Source: an uncultured Eubacteriales bacterium (lineage in GTDB: Bacteria > Bacillota > Clostridia > Oscillospirales > CAG-272). Taken from it: DNA of 18,713 bases. The stretch's first letter is position 1. The number at the start of each line of letters is the position of its first letter. Where the stretch lies: the NCBI GenBank assembly GCA_900548735.1, contig URMC01000029.1, forward strand, positions 1 through 18,713, written 5' to 3'. Below, piece by piece: positions 6,472 to 13,406 of this stretch. Below the pieces are notes generated by a model. It had not been told where the DNA came from and searched no databases. It was given only the letters and a program-made list of their open reading frames with translations. Position numbers and translations under genes: made by a program.

Positions 6472-7032
6472 TCAGCGCCCGAGTGCCGCGCGCAACTTCG
6501 CGCGGATCCGGTAGACGGCATTTTCAACTGATCGTGGGGAGCGACCGAGCATTGCGGCGATCTCGCCGTTACGGTAGCCCACCATATGAAGGTTCCAGAT
6601 CCGGTTTTCATACGGAGAAAGAACCTGGCAGATGCGGGAAAGAAGAGACTCCAGTGCTTCCTCTCTCATCACTGCCACGGCAGGATCGTCCACGGAATGC
6701 CCCCCCTCCAAATGCTCCGGAGAGACGGGAAATTCCTTTTTTATCCTTGCCTGATATGCGCTGCATTGGGTGTTGAGCGCGTTTTCTATACAGATTTTGG
6801 CATAAAGCCCGAAGGTGACCCCTGCCCGCTCGGTCTGATAACTGCGGGCGGCACGATAAAGTGCCAGCAGGGCGGCACGATACAACTCATCCGTATCGGG
6901 GCAACTGACGGAATAGCTTGCCACAAGCGACTTCAAAAGCGGCTCATATGCCTGATACAGTTCGTCAAACGCCGCACTGTCCTCTTGCCTGATGCGGTTC
7001 AGAAGAACCGCCAGCGCCTCATCCTTGATCAT
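6472..7032 (-). CDS. SigH-like sigma-70 family RNA polymerase sigma factor
   Basis: A compact 186-aa sigma factor. Residues about 20-95 form region 2 (AFDELYQAYEPLLKSLV, TDELYRAALLALYRAARSY, GVTFGLYAKICIENALNTQ) and residues about 135-180 form region 4 (LSPYENRIWNLHMVGYRNGEIAAMLGRSPRSVENAVYRIRAKL), whose helix-turn-helix closely follows the SigH/Spo0H pattern 'L...E..VL.L...G.sy.EIA..L.rs.kSvdNAl.RvkrKL'. Full-length SigH is usually about 210 aa, and the region 2.1-2.2 sequence here is degenerate, so this may be a SigH paralogue rather than the sporulation SigH itself. The ATG at 7030-7032 is preceded by GGAAAGGA; the open frame upstream lacks a better site. A strong SigA promoter lies upstream and the zinc-ribbon gene lies downstream. 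Confidence 0.85.
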   Translation of the reverse strand: MIKDEALAVLLNRIRQEDSAAFDELYQAYEPLLKSLVASYSVSCPDTDELYRAALLALYRAARSYQTERAGVTFGLYAKICIENALNTQCSAYQARIKKEFPVSPEHLEGGHSVDDPAVAVMREEALESLLSRICQVLSPYENRIWNLHMVGYRNGEIAAMLGRSPRSVENAVYRIRAKLRAALGR

Positions 7033-7091
7033 ATGTCCTTTCCGGGCTGACCCTTGCCACACTCCGGTGGCAGATGGTTGGATTTGCTTCC

Positions 7092-7119
7092 ATTATAACA
7101 GAATTTTACACTTTGTCAA
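7092..7119 (-). promoter_or_regulatory. Strong SigA promoter of the sigma factor gene
   Basis: Both hexamers are consensus on the minus strand: TTGACA (7114-7119) and TATAAT (7092-7097), with a 16-bp spacer. The leader of about 55 nt ends at the GGAAAGGA ribosome binding site. Confidence 0.85.
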
Positions 7120-7163
7120 TAGATATTTTTAGAAAATTCACAGCTTTTTTTCGCCGGGTTTCG

Positions 7164-7715
7164 TTACTTTTCAAAAAGAAAATTCATATTTCCCGCAAAA
7201 AGCGCATGAATACCGCGATAAATATGCTCCGGGTGGTCACGGAAATTCTCGCACATCCGTTCCGCACGGTTGGCGGAATCCACCGTCAGTGTGGTGGTAA
7301 ACACGGGGTCGCCGTGCTCAAGGAGCGCAAAATATACATCATAGCGCCCGTCCTTCCGTCGTTCGGAGTGACTTTTCACCGTGATGCCCAGCTCCCTGAA
7401 ATCCAGGTACCGGAGCGCCGCGGCAAGACTGCGGTCAAGAATGGAAGAAAGAATGTCACTGTGCAGCGTTTCCGCCACCAGCTTGCCTTTGTCCGTAATG
7501 TCATAGATCGGGGTCTCCCCCTCTTTGCCGACCACGGCAACCAGCCCGTCATCCTCCATCTGATGAAATGCCTCGGCAAAGTCAAGGTACATGATGTAAT
7601 CGGTCTGCATGATGATGTCGTTCAGGGTTACAAAATCCAGCGGGCGGCGGATATTTTCCATCAGATACAGCACAAAGATTTTGATGTTGCGGATACTGTC
7701 CATATGATAGCCCAT
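7164..7715 (-). CDS. DUF4364-family winged-helix (PadR-like) protein
   Basis: A 183-aa protein starting MGYHMDSIRNIKIFVLYLME. The first 85 residues form a winged helix-turn-helix (ILKLI-type helix, FVTLNDIIMQTDYIMYLDFAEAFHQMEDDGLVAV, then a short wing with YDITDKGK). The C-terminal half is alpha/beta (VKSHSERRKDGRYDVYFALLEHGDPVFTTTLTVDS). This order and length match DUF4364, a clostridial family related to PadR-type regulators, whose regulated genes are unknown. I chose the ATG at 7713-7715 because GAAGGAGGGG sits just upstream; longer starts overlap the promoter. The gene is divergent from hom and shares its promoter region, so regulation of hom is a possibility but unproven. Confidence 0.85.
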   Translation of the reverse strand: MGYHMDSIRNIKIFVLYLMENIRRPLDFVTLNDIIMQTDYIMYLDFAEAFHQMEDDGLVAVVGKEGETPIYDITDKGKLVAETLHSDILSSILDRSLAAALRYLDFRELGITVKSHSERRKDGRYDVYFALLEHGDPVFTTTLTVDSANRAERMCENFRDHPEHIYRGIHALFAGNMNFLFEK

Positions 7716-7746
7716 ATTGTCCCCTCCTTCTCCCGATTCTTTTTGT

Positions 7747-7775
7747 ATTTTAACACATTCGCTGTCTTTTTTCAA
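7747..7775 (-). promoter_or_regulatory. SigA promoter of the DUF4364 gene
   Basis: TTGAAA (7770-7775) and TAAAAT (7747-7752) are 17 bp apart on the minus strand. The -35 box lies 8 bp from the -35 box of the divergent hom promoter. Confidence 0.7.
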
Positions 7776-7783
7776 GAGATTTC

Positions 7784-7812
7784 TTTACAAAAAAGGCTGC
7801 GTATGTTATAAT
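7784..7812 (+). promoter_or_regulatory. SigA promoter of hom
   Basis: TTTACA (7784-7789) and a consensus TATAAT (7807-7812) have the ideal 17-bp spacing. The start codon is 28 bp downstream of the -10 box, so the leader is short and leaves no room for a T-box or riboswitch. Confidence 0.8.
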
Positions 7813-7840
7813 TTTGAAAAAAGAAAATGTGAGGCATACT

Positions 7841-9052
7841 ATGACAGAAATTGCGATACTCGGCTTCGGCGTGGTAGGCGGCGGCATCGCCGAGGCACTG
7901 ACCGAAAACCGTTCCGTTATAGAGCAAAAGCTGGGGGAGCGCGTGAAACTGACCAGGATTCTGGATCTGCGTGACTTTCCGGACTCCCCGTTCGGGGCGA
8001 TGGTCACCCATCAATTTACCGATATTCTGAATGACGGCGGCATTTCCGTAGTGGCAGAGACCATGGGCGGCTCCCACCCCGCGTATGAATACACCAAAGC
8101 GTTATTGGAAGCAGGCAAACACGTAGTGACCTCCAACAAAGAGGTGGTGGCAAACTTCGGCGCGGAGTTGTTGCAAATTGCCGCCGCGCACGGGGTGCGG
8201 TATCTCTTTGAAGCGAGCGTGGGCGGGGGCGTTCCGATTATACGGAGGTTTTTTAATGATCTTGCCCCCAATGAGATCACTGCCGTGGACGGAATTCTCA
8301 ACGGCACCACCAATTATATTTTAACGCAGATGATCACGCGGGGCGTGGATTTTGATACGGCACTGCGGGAGGCGCAGGTAAGGGGCTACGCCGAAAAGAA
8401 CCCCACCGCCGATGTGGAGGGGCTTGACGCGGCGCGCAAAATCGTGATTCTTGCCGGGCTTGCCTTCGGCACTCTGCCCGACCCCGCCAAAATCCATTGC
8501 GAAGGGATTACCGAAATCAGCGCCACAGACGTGCACGCGGCGGCGCACTTCGGCTATGCCGTGAAGCTGATCGCACATGCGGAAAAGAAGGGCGGGCAAG
8601 TACTTGCCATGGTCAGCCCGCGGTTTGTCCCCTTTTCCTCGCCGCTTGCACACATCTCCGATGTGTTCAACGGGATTATGCTTCATACAGACCTTACGGG
8701 GGACGTGATGTTTTACGGCAGGGGTGCCGGAAAACTGCCCACGGCAAGCGCGGTAGCGGCAGATATCTTTGACATTGTGGCGCACCGGGGGGAAGCCGTG
8801 CGCGCCCCCGCGTTCCGCCCTGCAAGCGGCGCGGATTACGCGGACTTTGCCGCATACCGTTGCCGCAGTTGCTTCACCTTTGCCGGCGGAGAGAGCGACG
8901 CCCCGGCGCTCTTTGCCGTGTTCGGGAAGCGGGAATTTTTCGCAGCGGACGGGCATATTTCCCTGATCGGTGAAGAAATGAGCGAAAAGGAAGCCGATGC
9001 GGCGGCACGCGCCGTGGGGTTACCGTTTGTTTCCCGGATCAGGTTAGTTTGA
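7841..9052 (+). CDS. hom: Homoserine dehydrogenase
   Basis: This cytoplasmic enzyme reduces aspartate semialdehyde to homoserine with NAD(P)H, the branch point toward threonine and methionine. At 403 aa it is the monofunctional form. The N-terminal Rossmann motif is ILGFGVVGGGIAEAL (residues 6-20). SNKEVVANFG includes Lys100, GILNGTTNYILTQM (151-164) is the family signature, and GYAEKNPTADVEGLDAARK ends at Lys200, the conserved catalytic lysine. GRGAGKLPTASAVAADIFD is also present. The last 60 residues resemble a short ACT-like regulatory tail, where end-product inhibition by threonine would act if it works as in relatives. The ATG at 7841 follows GTGAGG; the frame extends 9 codons upstream over the -10 region, which is rejected. 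No thrB or thrC is adjacent, so it stands alone as a transcription unit. Confidence 0.95.
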   Translation: MTEIAILGFGVVGGGIAEALTENRSVIEQKLGERVKLTRILDLRDFPDSPFGAMVTHQFTDILNDGGISVVAETMGGSHPAYEYTKALLEAGKHVVTSNKEVVANFGAELLQIAAAHGVRYLFEASVGGGVPIIRRFFNDLAPNEITAVDGILNGTTNYILTQMITRGVDFDTALREAQVRGYAEKNPTADVEGLDAARKIVILAGLAFGTLPDPAKIHCEGITEISATDVHAAAHFGYAVKLIAHAEKKGGQVLAMVSPRFVPFSSPLAHISDVFNGIMLHTDLTGDVMFYGRGAGKLPTASAVAADIFDIVAHRGEAVRAPAFRPASGADYADFAAYRCRSCFTFAGGESDAPALFAVFGKREFFAADGHISLIGEEMSEKEADAAARAVGLPFVSRIRLV

Positions 9053-9099
9053 CAGAAGAACACATTACACAGGTTTCGTGGGCGAAATTTCGTCAGAAG

Positions 9100-9193
9100 C
9101 GGGCGGATATCGAAATCCGCCCCTACGGTGGACAAGGTACACCCCTTGTGACGTTAGCACAAACTTCGTAGGGGCGGATTCCATATCCGCCCG
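9100..9193. repeat. Inverted pair of palindromic elements (copies 2 and 3)
   Basis: Copy 2 (9100-9127) and copy 3 (9167-9193) are near-perfect inverted copies of each other across a 39-bp spacer. Each is itself a hairpin with the GC arm GGGCGGAT/ATCCGCCC, with outer bases CCTACG on the spacer side. The spacer carries a smaller inverted repeat (ACAAGG / CCTTGT, 9132-9137 / 9144-9149). The whole could fold into a large cruciform-like structure between the stops of hom and the symporter gene. Copy 3 matches the element at 2105-2131 apart from its stem bases. Confidence 0.8.
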
Positions 9194-9210
9194 CGAATGC
9201 CGGTAAGTTT

Positions 9211-9238
9211 TTTCTGTAAACGTCTTTCTGTAAACGTC
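9211..9238. repeat. Two exact 14-bp tandem copies
   Basis: TTTCTGTAAACGTC occurs twice, head to tail, at 9211-9224 and 9225-9238, just before the symporter stop codon. It is probably a small slippage duplication. Confidence 0.85.
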
Positions 9239-10591
9239 TTATTTTAATACGATTGTTTCCCCGCCCCGGCATTTTTGCCGGGGCGTTTTTTCCCGATTGA
9301 AAAATTGTCGTGTGCGCGCGAAGATCGTATCGCGGCAAAGATACAGTGCCGGGAGGTTGAGCAGGGTAAGCAGTGCCAGCACAAGGTCGGTCAGATCCCA
9401 CAACACTGCCGGCGCCGCCACCGCACCGAGAAACGCGGAAAGCGACACGGCAATCAGGTGCGCCGTGGCAATCCCGTGCCGGTCGGTCAGGTAACAAAGG
9501 CTCTCCTGCCCGTAATGCGCCCAGCAAAGCACCGTGGCAAAGGCAAACAGCGCCATAAACACCGCCAGCACCGGCGCGGCAAACGCCCCGAGCGAGGCGG
9601 AGTAGGCGCGAAGCACATAGGTGCCGTCCGCCGTGGGTGCCACCCCGGAGGTCAGCAGAACCAGCGCGGTCAGCGTGCAGAGCAGCACGGTGTCCACAAA
9701 CACTTCCAATACCCCGAAAAGCCCCTCGGCGGCGGGGTCGCGCACACCGGAGGCGGCATGGGCAATCGGAGACGTGCCGCACCCCGCCTCGTTGGAAACC
9801 AGCCCGCGGGAGACCCCGTAGCGCAGCGCCCCGGAGGCAAGAAAGCCCCCAACGCCGAAAAGCCCGCTTTTGACCGAGAATGCCCCGCGGAAAATTGCGG
9901 CAAAGGCAGACGGCAACATCCCCCGCCCGCGAAAAATCGCCACCAGCGACAGCACGGTATAGGCAAGGCACAGAAACGGAATCAGCGCGGCGCTGACCCG
10001 CTCCACCCCGCGGAGCCCCCGGATAAGCACCAGTGCGGCGGCAAGCGCAAATACCGCCCCCACCGCGACCGGAGGAACGGAAAACGCCGCCGAAAGCGCC
10101 CCCGCCGCCGCGCTGGTCTGAATCACGCCGCCCAGCGTCAGCGAGGTCAGCACGCAAAGCGCGGCGAAAGCGGCGGCAAGCACGCGCCCTGCGCGCCCGT
10201 GCACGGCGGCACGGATATAGTACATGGCGCCGCCGTGCAACTGCCCGCCTTGTTGTTCCCTTGTCGAGAGTGCCAACAGCGTCTCCGCGTATTTGAGAAA
10301 CATTGCCACAAAAGCCGCCACCCACATCCAGAAAACCGCGCCGGCACCACCAAGCGCCACGGCAAGCGCCACGCCTGTGATATTGCCGACCCCAAGCGTG
10401 CCCGCCAGCGCCACCGAAAGTGTGCGCCAGGGGGAGGTGCCACCCTCCCCGGTGGCACGGACGATCCCGCAAAAGACCCTTTTGGGATTGCCGAAAAAAT
10501 ACCGCCCCAGCCGCACGGCAAAATACCCCCCGCACAAAAGCAGTGCCACGGGCATCAGCACGCCGGAAAACAACGAAGCCGCGAAGGACAT
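9239..10591 (-). CDS. Alanine/glycine:cation symporter family protein (AGCS)
   Basis: A 450-aa polytopic membrane protein with about ten hydrophobic segments. It would import alanine, glycine or a related amino acid with Na+ or H+. The family signature GTLGVGNITGVALAVALGG (residues 64-82) and the second hallmark VSNEAGCGTSPIAHAA (265-280) are intact, and the length fits the family (about 440-490 aa). The ATG has AGGAGGAGG close upstream. The 3' end is odd: the coding sequence for the last residues, TPRQKCRG, also forms the stem of the terminator of the converging hom gene. The gene ends 186 bp from the hom stop and is divergent from groES. Which amino acid is carried cannot be told from sequence. 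Confidence 0.93.
   Translation of the reverse strand: MSFAASLFSGVLMPVALLLCGGYFAVRLGRYFFGNPKRVFCGIVRATGEGGTSPWRTLSVALAGTLGVGNITGVALAVALGGAGAVFWMWVAAFVAMFLKYAETLLALSTREQQGGQLHGGAMYYIRAAVHGRAGRVLAAAFAALCVLTSLTLGGVIQTSAAAGALSAAFSVPPVAVGAVFALAAALVLIRGLRGVERVSAALIPFLCLAYTVLSLVAIFRGRGMLPSAFAAIFRGAFSVKSGLFGVGGFLASGALRYGVSRGLVSNEAGCGTSPIAHAASGVRDPAAEGLFGVLEVFVDTVLLCTLTALVLLTSGVAPTADGTYVLRAYSASLGAFAAPVLAVFMALFAFATVLCWAHYGQESLCYLTDRHGIATAHLIAVSLSAFLGAVAAPAVLWDLTDLVLALLTLLNLPALYLCRDTIFARTRQFFNREKTPRQKCRGGETIVLK
9262..9291 (+). terminator. hom terminator, inside the 3' coding end of the symporter gene
   Basis: CGCCCCGGCA (9262-9271) and TGCCGGGGCG (9276-9285) form a 10-bp stem with a 4-nt T loop, followed by TTTTTT on the plus strand only. 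It therefore ends transcription from hom and not that of the symporter gene. Confidence 0.85.
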
Positions 10592-10642
10592 TTGCCTCCT
10601 CCTTTTAAGTTGTTAATATTGTGTGAACAATCGAAAATCCCC

Positions 10643-10670
10643 TTGATTTTTCCAGTTTTTGATGTACAAT
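10643..10670 (+). promoter_or_regulatory. SigA promoter of groESL
   Basis: TTGATT (10643-10648) and TACAAT (10665-10670) are spaced by 16 bp, immediately upstream of the CIRCE operator. Confidence 0.7.
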
Positions 10671-10681
10671 AATCATATGAG

Positions 10682-10708
10682 TTAGCACTCACACCTTATG
10701 AGTGCCAA
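10682..10708 (+). promoter_or_regulatory. CIRCE operator (HrcA binding site)
   Basis: TTAGCACTC, nine bases, then GAGTGCCAA. This is the consensus TTAGCACTC-N9-GAGTGCTAA with one changed base in the right arm. It lies between the promoter and groES, where the HrcA repressor binds in Firmicutes, and predicts heat-shock induction of groESL. HrcA is not encoded in the window. Confidence 0.95.
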
Positions 10709-10753
10709 AATTCAACAAACTATGCGCCACGGCGCATCAAGGAGGCAAAAAAC

Positions 10754-11038
10754 ATGACTATCAGACCTTTGGCTGACCGCGTGGTTGTCAAACTCGTGGA
10801 AGCGGAAGAAAAAACAAAATCCGGCATCTTTCTCACCGCGGCTTCGCAGGAGAAGCCCCAGGTAGCGGAAGTCATCGCCGTAGGTCCCGGCGGGCTTGTG
10901 GACGGCAAAGAGGTTACCATGACCGTGAAGGTCGGCGACCGCGTGATCACCAGCAAGTACTCCGGCACCGAAGTCAAGTGCGACGGTGAGGAATACAATA
11001 TCGTTCGTCAGAGCGACATTCTGGCAATCGTAGAATAA
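10754..11038 (+). CDS. groES: Co-chaperonin GroES
   Basis: At 94 aa this is a standard-length GroES. It forms the seven-subunit lid of the GroEL folding chamber in the cytoplasm. The N-terminal IRPLADRVVVKLVEAEEKTKSGIFL, which leads into the mobile loop, and the later GDRVITSKYSGTEVKCDGEEYNIVRQSDILAIVE are typical throughout. The ATG follows AAGGAGGC. groEL starts 12 bp after the stop codon, giving the usual two-gene operon under the CIRCE operator. Confidence 0.98.
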   Translation: MTIRPLADRVVVKLVEAEEKTKSGIFLTAASQEKPQVAEVIAVGPGGLVDGKEVTMTVKVGDRVITSKYSGTEVKCDGEEYNIVRQSDILAIVE

Positions 11039-11050
11039 GGAGTGATAATA

Positions 11051-12694
11051 ATGGCAAAAGAAATTCTTTACGGCATTGAAGCACGCGACGCACTCTGCCG
11101 CGGCATTGATAAACTGGCAAACACGGTCAAGATCACGCTGGGTCCGAAAGGGCGCAACGTGGTGCTGGACAAAAAATACGGCTCCCCGCTGATCACCAAT
11201 GACGGTGTGACCATCGCCAAGGAAATCGAGCTGGAGAACGAAGCCGAAAACATGGGCGCACAGCTGGTCAAGGAAGTTGCAACCAAGACCAATGACGCGG
11301 CAGGCGACGGCACCACAACCGCAACGCTGCTGGCTCAGGCTTTCGTGCGCGAGGGCATGAAGAACGTGACCGCGGGTGCCAACCCGATGGTCGTGCGCAA
11401 GGGCATGAAGAAAGCCGTGGATCGCGCGGTAGAATGCCTGGTTGCCAACTCCAAGAAAGTCAACGGCACGGAGGATATTGCCAGAGTCGGCACCATTTCC
11501 GCCGGCGACGAGGTCATCGGTAAACTGATTGCCGACGCGATGGAGAAGGTCACTGCGGACGGCGTGATTACCGTGGAGGAATCCAAGTCTGCCGACACCT
11601 ACTCCGAAGTGGTGGAAGGCATGCAGTTTGACCGCGGCTATCTCTCGCCCTATATGGCGACCGATATGGATAAAATGGAAGCCGTGATTGACGACGCGCT
11701 GTTGCTGATTACCGACAAGAAAATCTCCAACATTCAGGAGATTCTGCCTCTTCTTGAGCAAGTGGTGCAGGCAGGCAGAAAACTGCTGATCATCGCCGAG
11801 GACGTAGAGGGCGAGGCGCTGACCACGCTGGTTCTGAACAAGTTGCGCGGCACCTTTACCTGCGTTGCCGTGAAAGCGCCGGGCTTTGGCGACCGCCGCA
11901 AGGAAATGCTGCGTGACATCGCGGTGCTGACCGGTGGCGAGGTCATCTCTTCCGAGCTTGGTCTTGAACTGAAAGACGCGACCATGGCGCAGCTCGGCAG
12001 AGCAAGACAGGTCAAAGTCAACAAAGAAAACACCATTATCGTGGGCGGCGCGGGCAACCCGGACGAGATCAAGGCACGGGTCAATCAGATCCGCAACGCG
12101 ATTGAGACCACCACGTCCGACTTCGACCGTGAGAAACTGCAGGAGCGGCTGGCAAAGCTTGCCGGCGGTGTTGCCGTCATCAAAGTCGGCGCCGCGACCG
12201 AAGCGGAGATGAAAGAAAAGAAACTGCGCATCGAGGACGCGCTCAACGCCACCAAGGCGGCTGTGGAGGAAGGCATTGTTGCCGGCGGCGGCACGGCTTA
12301 CCTCAACGTGATCCCGGAGGTTGCCAAACTGTTGGAAACCACCGAGGGCGACGAGAAGACCGGCGTGCGCATCGTGCTCAAAGCGCTGGAGGAGCCTGTC
12401 CGTCAGATCGCACTGAACGCAGGCTTTGACGGCGGCGTTGTGGTTGACAAGATTATGAACAGCGGCAAGACCGGCTACGGCTTTGACGCTTACAACGAAA
12501 CCTACGTCGACATGGTCGGCGCCGGGATTGTAGACCCGACCAAGGTCACGCGTTCCGCGTTGCAGAACGCGGCTTCCATTGCCTCTGTGGTGCTGACCAC
12601 CGAGTCCGTGGTGGCTGACAAGAAAGATCCTGCCGCTGAGGCTGCCGAAAAGGCTGCCATGGCAGGCGGCGGAATGGGCGGCGGAATGTATTGA
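11051..12694 (+). CDS. groEL: Chaperonin GroEL
   Basis: This 547-aa protein is the 60-kDa chaperonin that folds proteins in an ATP-driven double ring with GroES. The ATP-binding segments are intact: LGPKGRNVVLDKKYGSPLITNDGVT with Asp51, and NDAAGDGTTTATLLAQ with Asp86, close to the catalytic Asp positions of the family. The tail ends in the Gly/Met-rich GGGMGGGMY expected for GroEL. The ATG at 11051 has AAGGAGTG eight bases upstream; the in-frame GTG at 11042 lies within that ribosome binding site and is rejected. It is cotranscribed with groES and ends at a strong terminator. Confidence 0.98.
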   Translation: MAKEILYGIEARDALCRGIDKLANTVKITLGPKGRNVVLDKKYGSPLITNDGVTIAKEIELENEAENMGAQLVKEVATKTNDAAGDGTTTATLLAQAFVREGMKNVTAGANPMVVRKGMKKAVDRAVECLVANSKKVNGTEDIARVGTISAGDEVIGKLIADAMEKVTADGVITVEESKSADTYSEVVEGMQFDRGYLSPYMATDMDKMEAVIDDALLLITDKKISNIQEILPLLEQVVQAGRKLLIIAEDVEGEALTTLVLNKLRGTFTCVAVKAPGFGDRRKEMLRDIAVLTGGEVISSELGLELKDATMAQLGRARQVKVNKENTIIVGGAGNPDEIKARVNQIRNAIETTTSDFDREKLQERLAKLAGGVAVIKVGAATEAEMKEKKLRIEDALNATKAAVEEGIVAGGGTAYLNVIPEVAKLLETTEGDEKTGVRIVLKALEEPVRQIALNAGFDGGVVVDKIMNSGKTGYGFDAYNETYVDMVGAGIVDPTKVTRSALQNAASIASVVLTTESVVADKKDPAAEAAEKAAMAGGGMGGGMY

Positions 12695-12711
12695 TCCGCC
12701 GACCCCCCTTT

Positions 12712-12746
12712 GCCCCGCTCCGAAAGGAGCGGGGCTTTTCTTTTTT
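12712..12746 (+). terminator. groESL terminator
   Basis: GCCCCGCTCC (12712-12721) and GGAGCGGGGC (12726-12735) pair perfectly around a GAAA tetraloop and are followed by TTTTCTTTTTT. Confidence 0.93.
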
Positions 12747-12751
12747 ATGCA

Positions 12752-12780
12752 TTGACTTTTCCGGTAAAATGAGGTATAAT
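12752..12780 (+). promoter_or_regulatory. SigA promoter of the small zinc-ribbon membrane protein gene
   Basis: TTGACT (12752-12757) and consensus TATAAT (12775-12780) are 17 bp apart, and the start codon is 30 bp downstream. Confidence 0.85.
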
Positions 12781-12809
12781 AGCATAAAATAACCTTATGG
12801 AGGATTATC

Positions 12810-13331
12810 ATGCAAAAAGCGGAACATACTGTCAGATCTTTTCTCATCGCGGCGCTGATTGCCTCGGTGCTGTTTGTGGTCGGAATCCCGATGATTATTC
12901 TGGGCGCCTCCGGCGCGTTCGGATCGGTCGGGGTCAACCGACTGTTTCTCATTGCCGGGATTGTTTTTACGGCAGGGTGCTTTTACGGCATGCCCATTCT
13001 GTGGATAACCTATGCCAACGCGCGGGAACTGCGGCGCGTGGTGTTTGCCGTGGAAGTACAGCGCCTTTACACCGTGGAGCGGCTTGCGGCGCACCTGAAT
13101 CTCCCCCCGGAGGTGACGCGCGGAAAGTTGGATGCGTGCTTTGAAAAAGGTTACCTCCCCGGTTTTATCCGGGATGGGGATACCCTCACGCCGCTCTCGG
13201 ACGAGACGCCGGAAAACACGCTGCACAGTGTGGAGTGCCCCGCCTGTTCCGCCCGCTTTACCTTTGAGGGGGGCAACGGAAAATGCCCTTATTGCGGCAC
13301 GGTATATATTTGGGGCAACCGCGGGCAATAA
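12810..13331 (+). CDS. Two-TM protein with C-terminal zinc ribbon
   Basis: I do not recognise a named family. This 173-aa protein starts with two hydrophobic segments (about residues 10-32 and 43-66), followed by a charged helical stretch (about 70-125: VEVQRLYTVERLAAHLNLPPEVTRGKLDACFEKGYLPGFI). That stretch has the shape of a winged-helix or DNA-binding-like domain and recalls the PCI/SPC-like 'LA..L.......v...L..Li..G.l.G.I' pattern. The end is a zinc ribbon with CPAC (143-146) and CPYC (159-162). The ATG has GGAGG upstream and its own strong promoter. It could be a membrane sensor or scaffold, but no function can be stated. It lies directly after groEL, separated by the terminator, so it is probably not heat-regulated. 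Confidence 0.8.
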   Translation: MQKAEHTVRSFLIAALIASVLFVVGIPMIILGASGAFGSVGVNRLFLIAGIVFTAGCFYGMPILWITYANARELRRVVFAVEVQRLYTVERLAAHLNLPPEVTRGKLDACFEKGYLPGFIRDGDTLTPLSDETPENTLHSVECPACSARFTFEGGNGKCPYCGTVYIWGNRGQ

Positions 13332-13406
13332 TTCAAAATACCCCCATACGTGTTGCGTTATGACACTGGAAAACAGCCTGACAGAAGATAGGAACGAGGA
13401 CGAGAT

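Noticed and set aside
10610..10630. TTGTT-N11-AACAA inverted repeat upstream of the symporter gene as an operator
   Set aside because: The arms are only five A/T-rich bases and no matching regulator is nearby; this could easily be chance.
9123..10672. Long open frames on both strands in other frames of the symporter gene (about 470 codons each)
   Set aside because: Both are out of frame with the intact AGCS protein and give Arg/Gly/Cys- or Arg/His/Gln-rich sequence with no motif.
10712..12952. A 746-codon open frame on the minus strand opposite groES-groEL
   Set aside because: It is antisense to two unmistakable chaperonin genes, covers the CIRCE site and terminator, and its translation has the His/Phe/Val-rich composition of an antisense frame in GC-rich DNA.
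13332..13406. A promoter for the phosphatase-cls operon in the 75-bp gap
   Set aside because: No pair of -35 and -10 boxes with acceptable spacing is visible; read-through from 12752-12780 is as likely.
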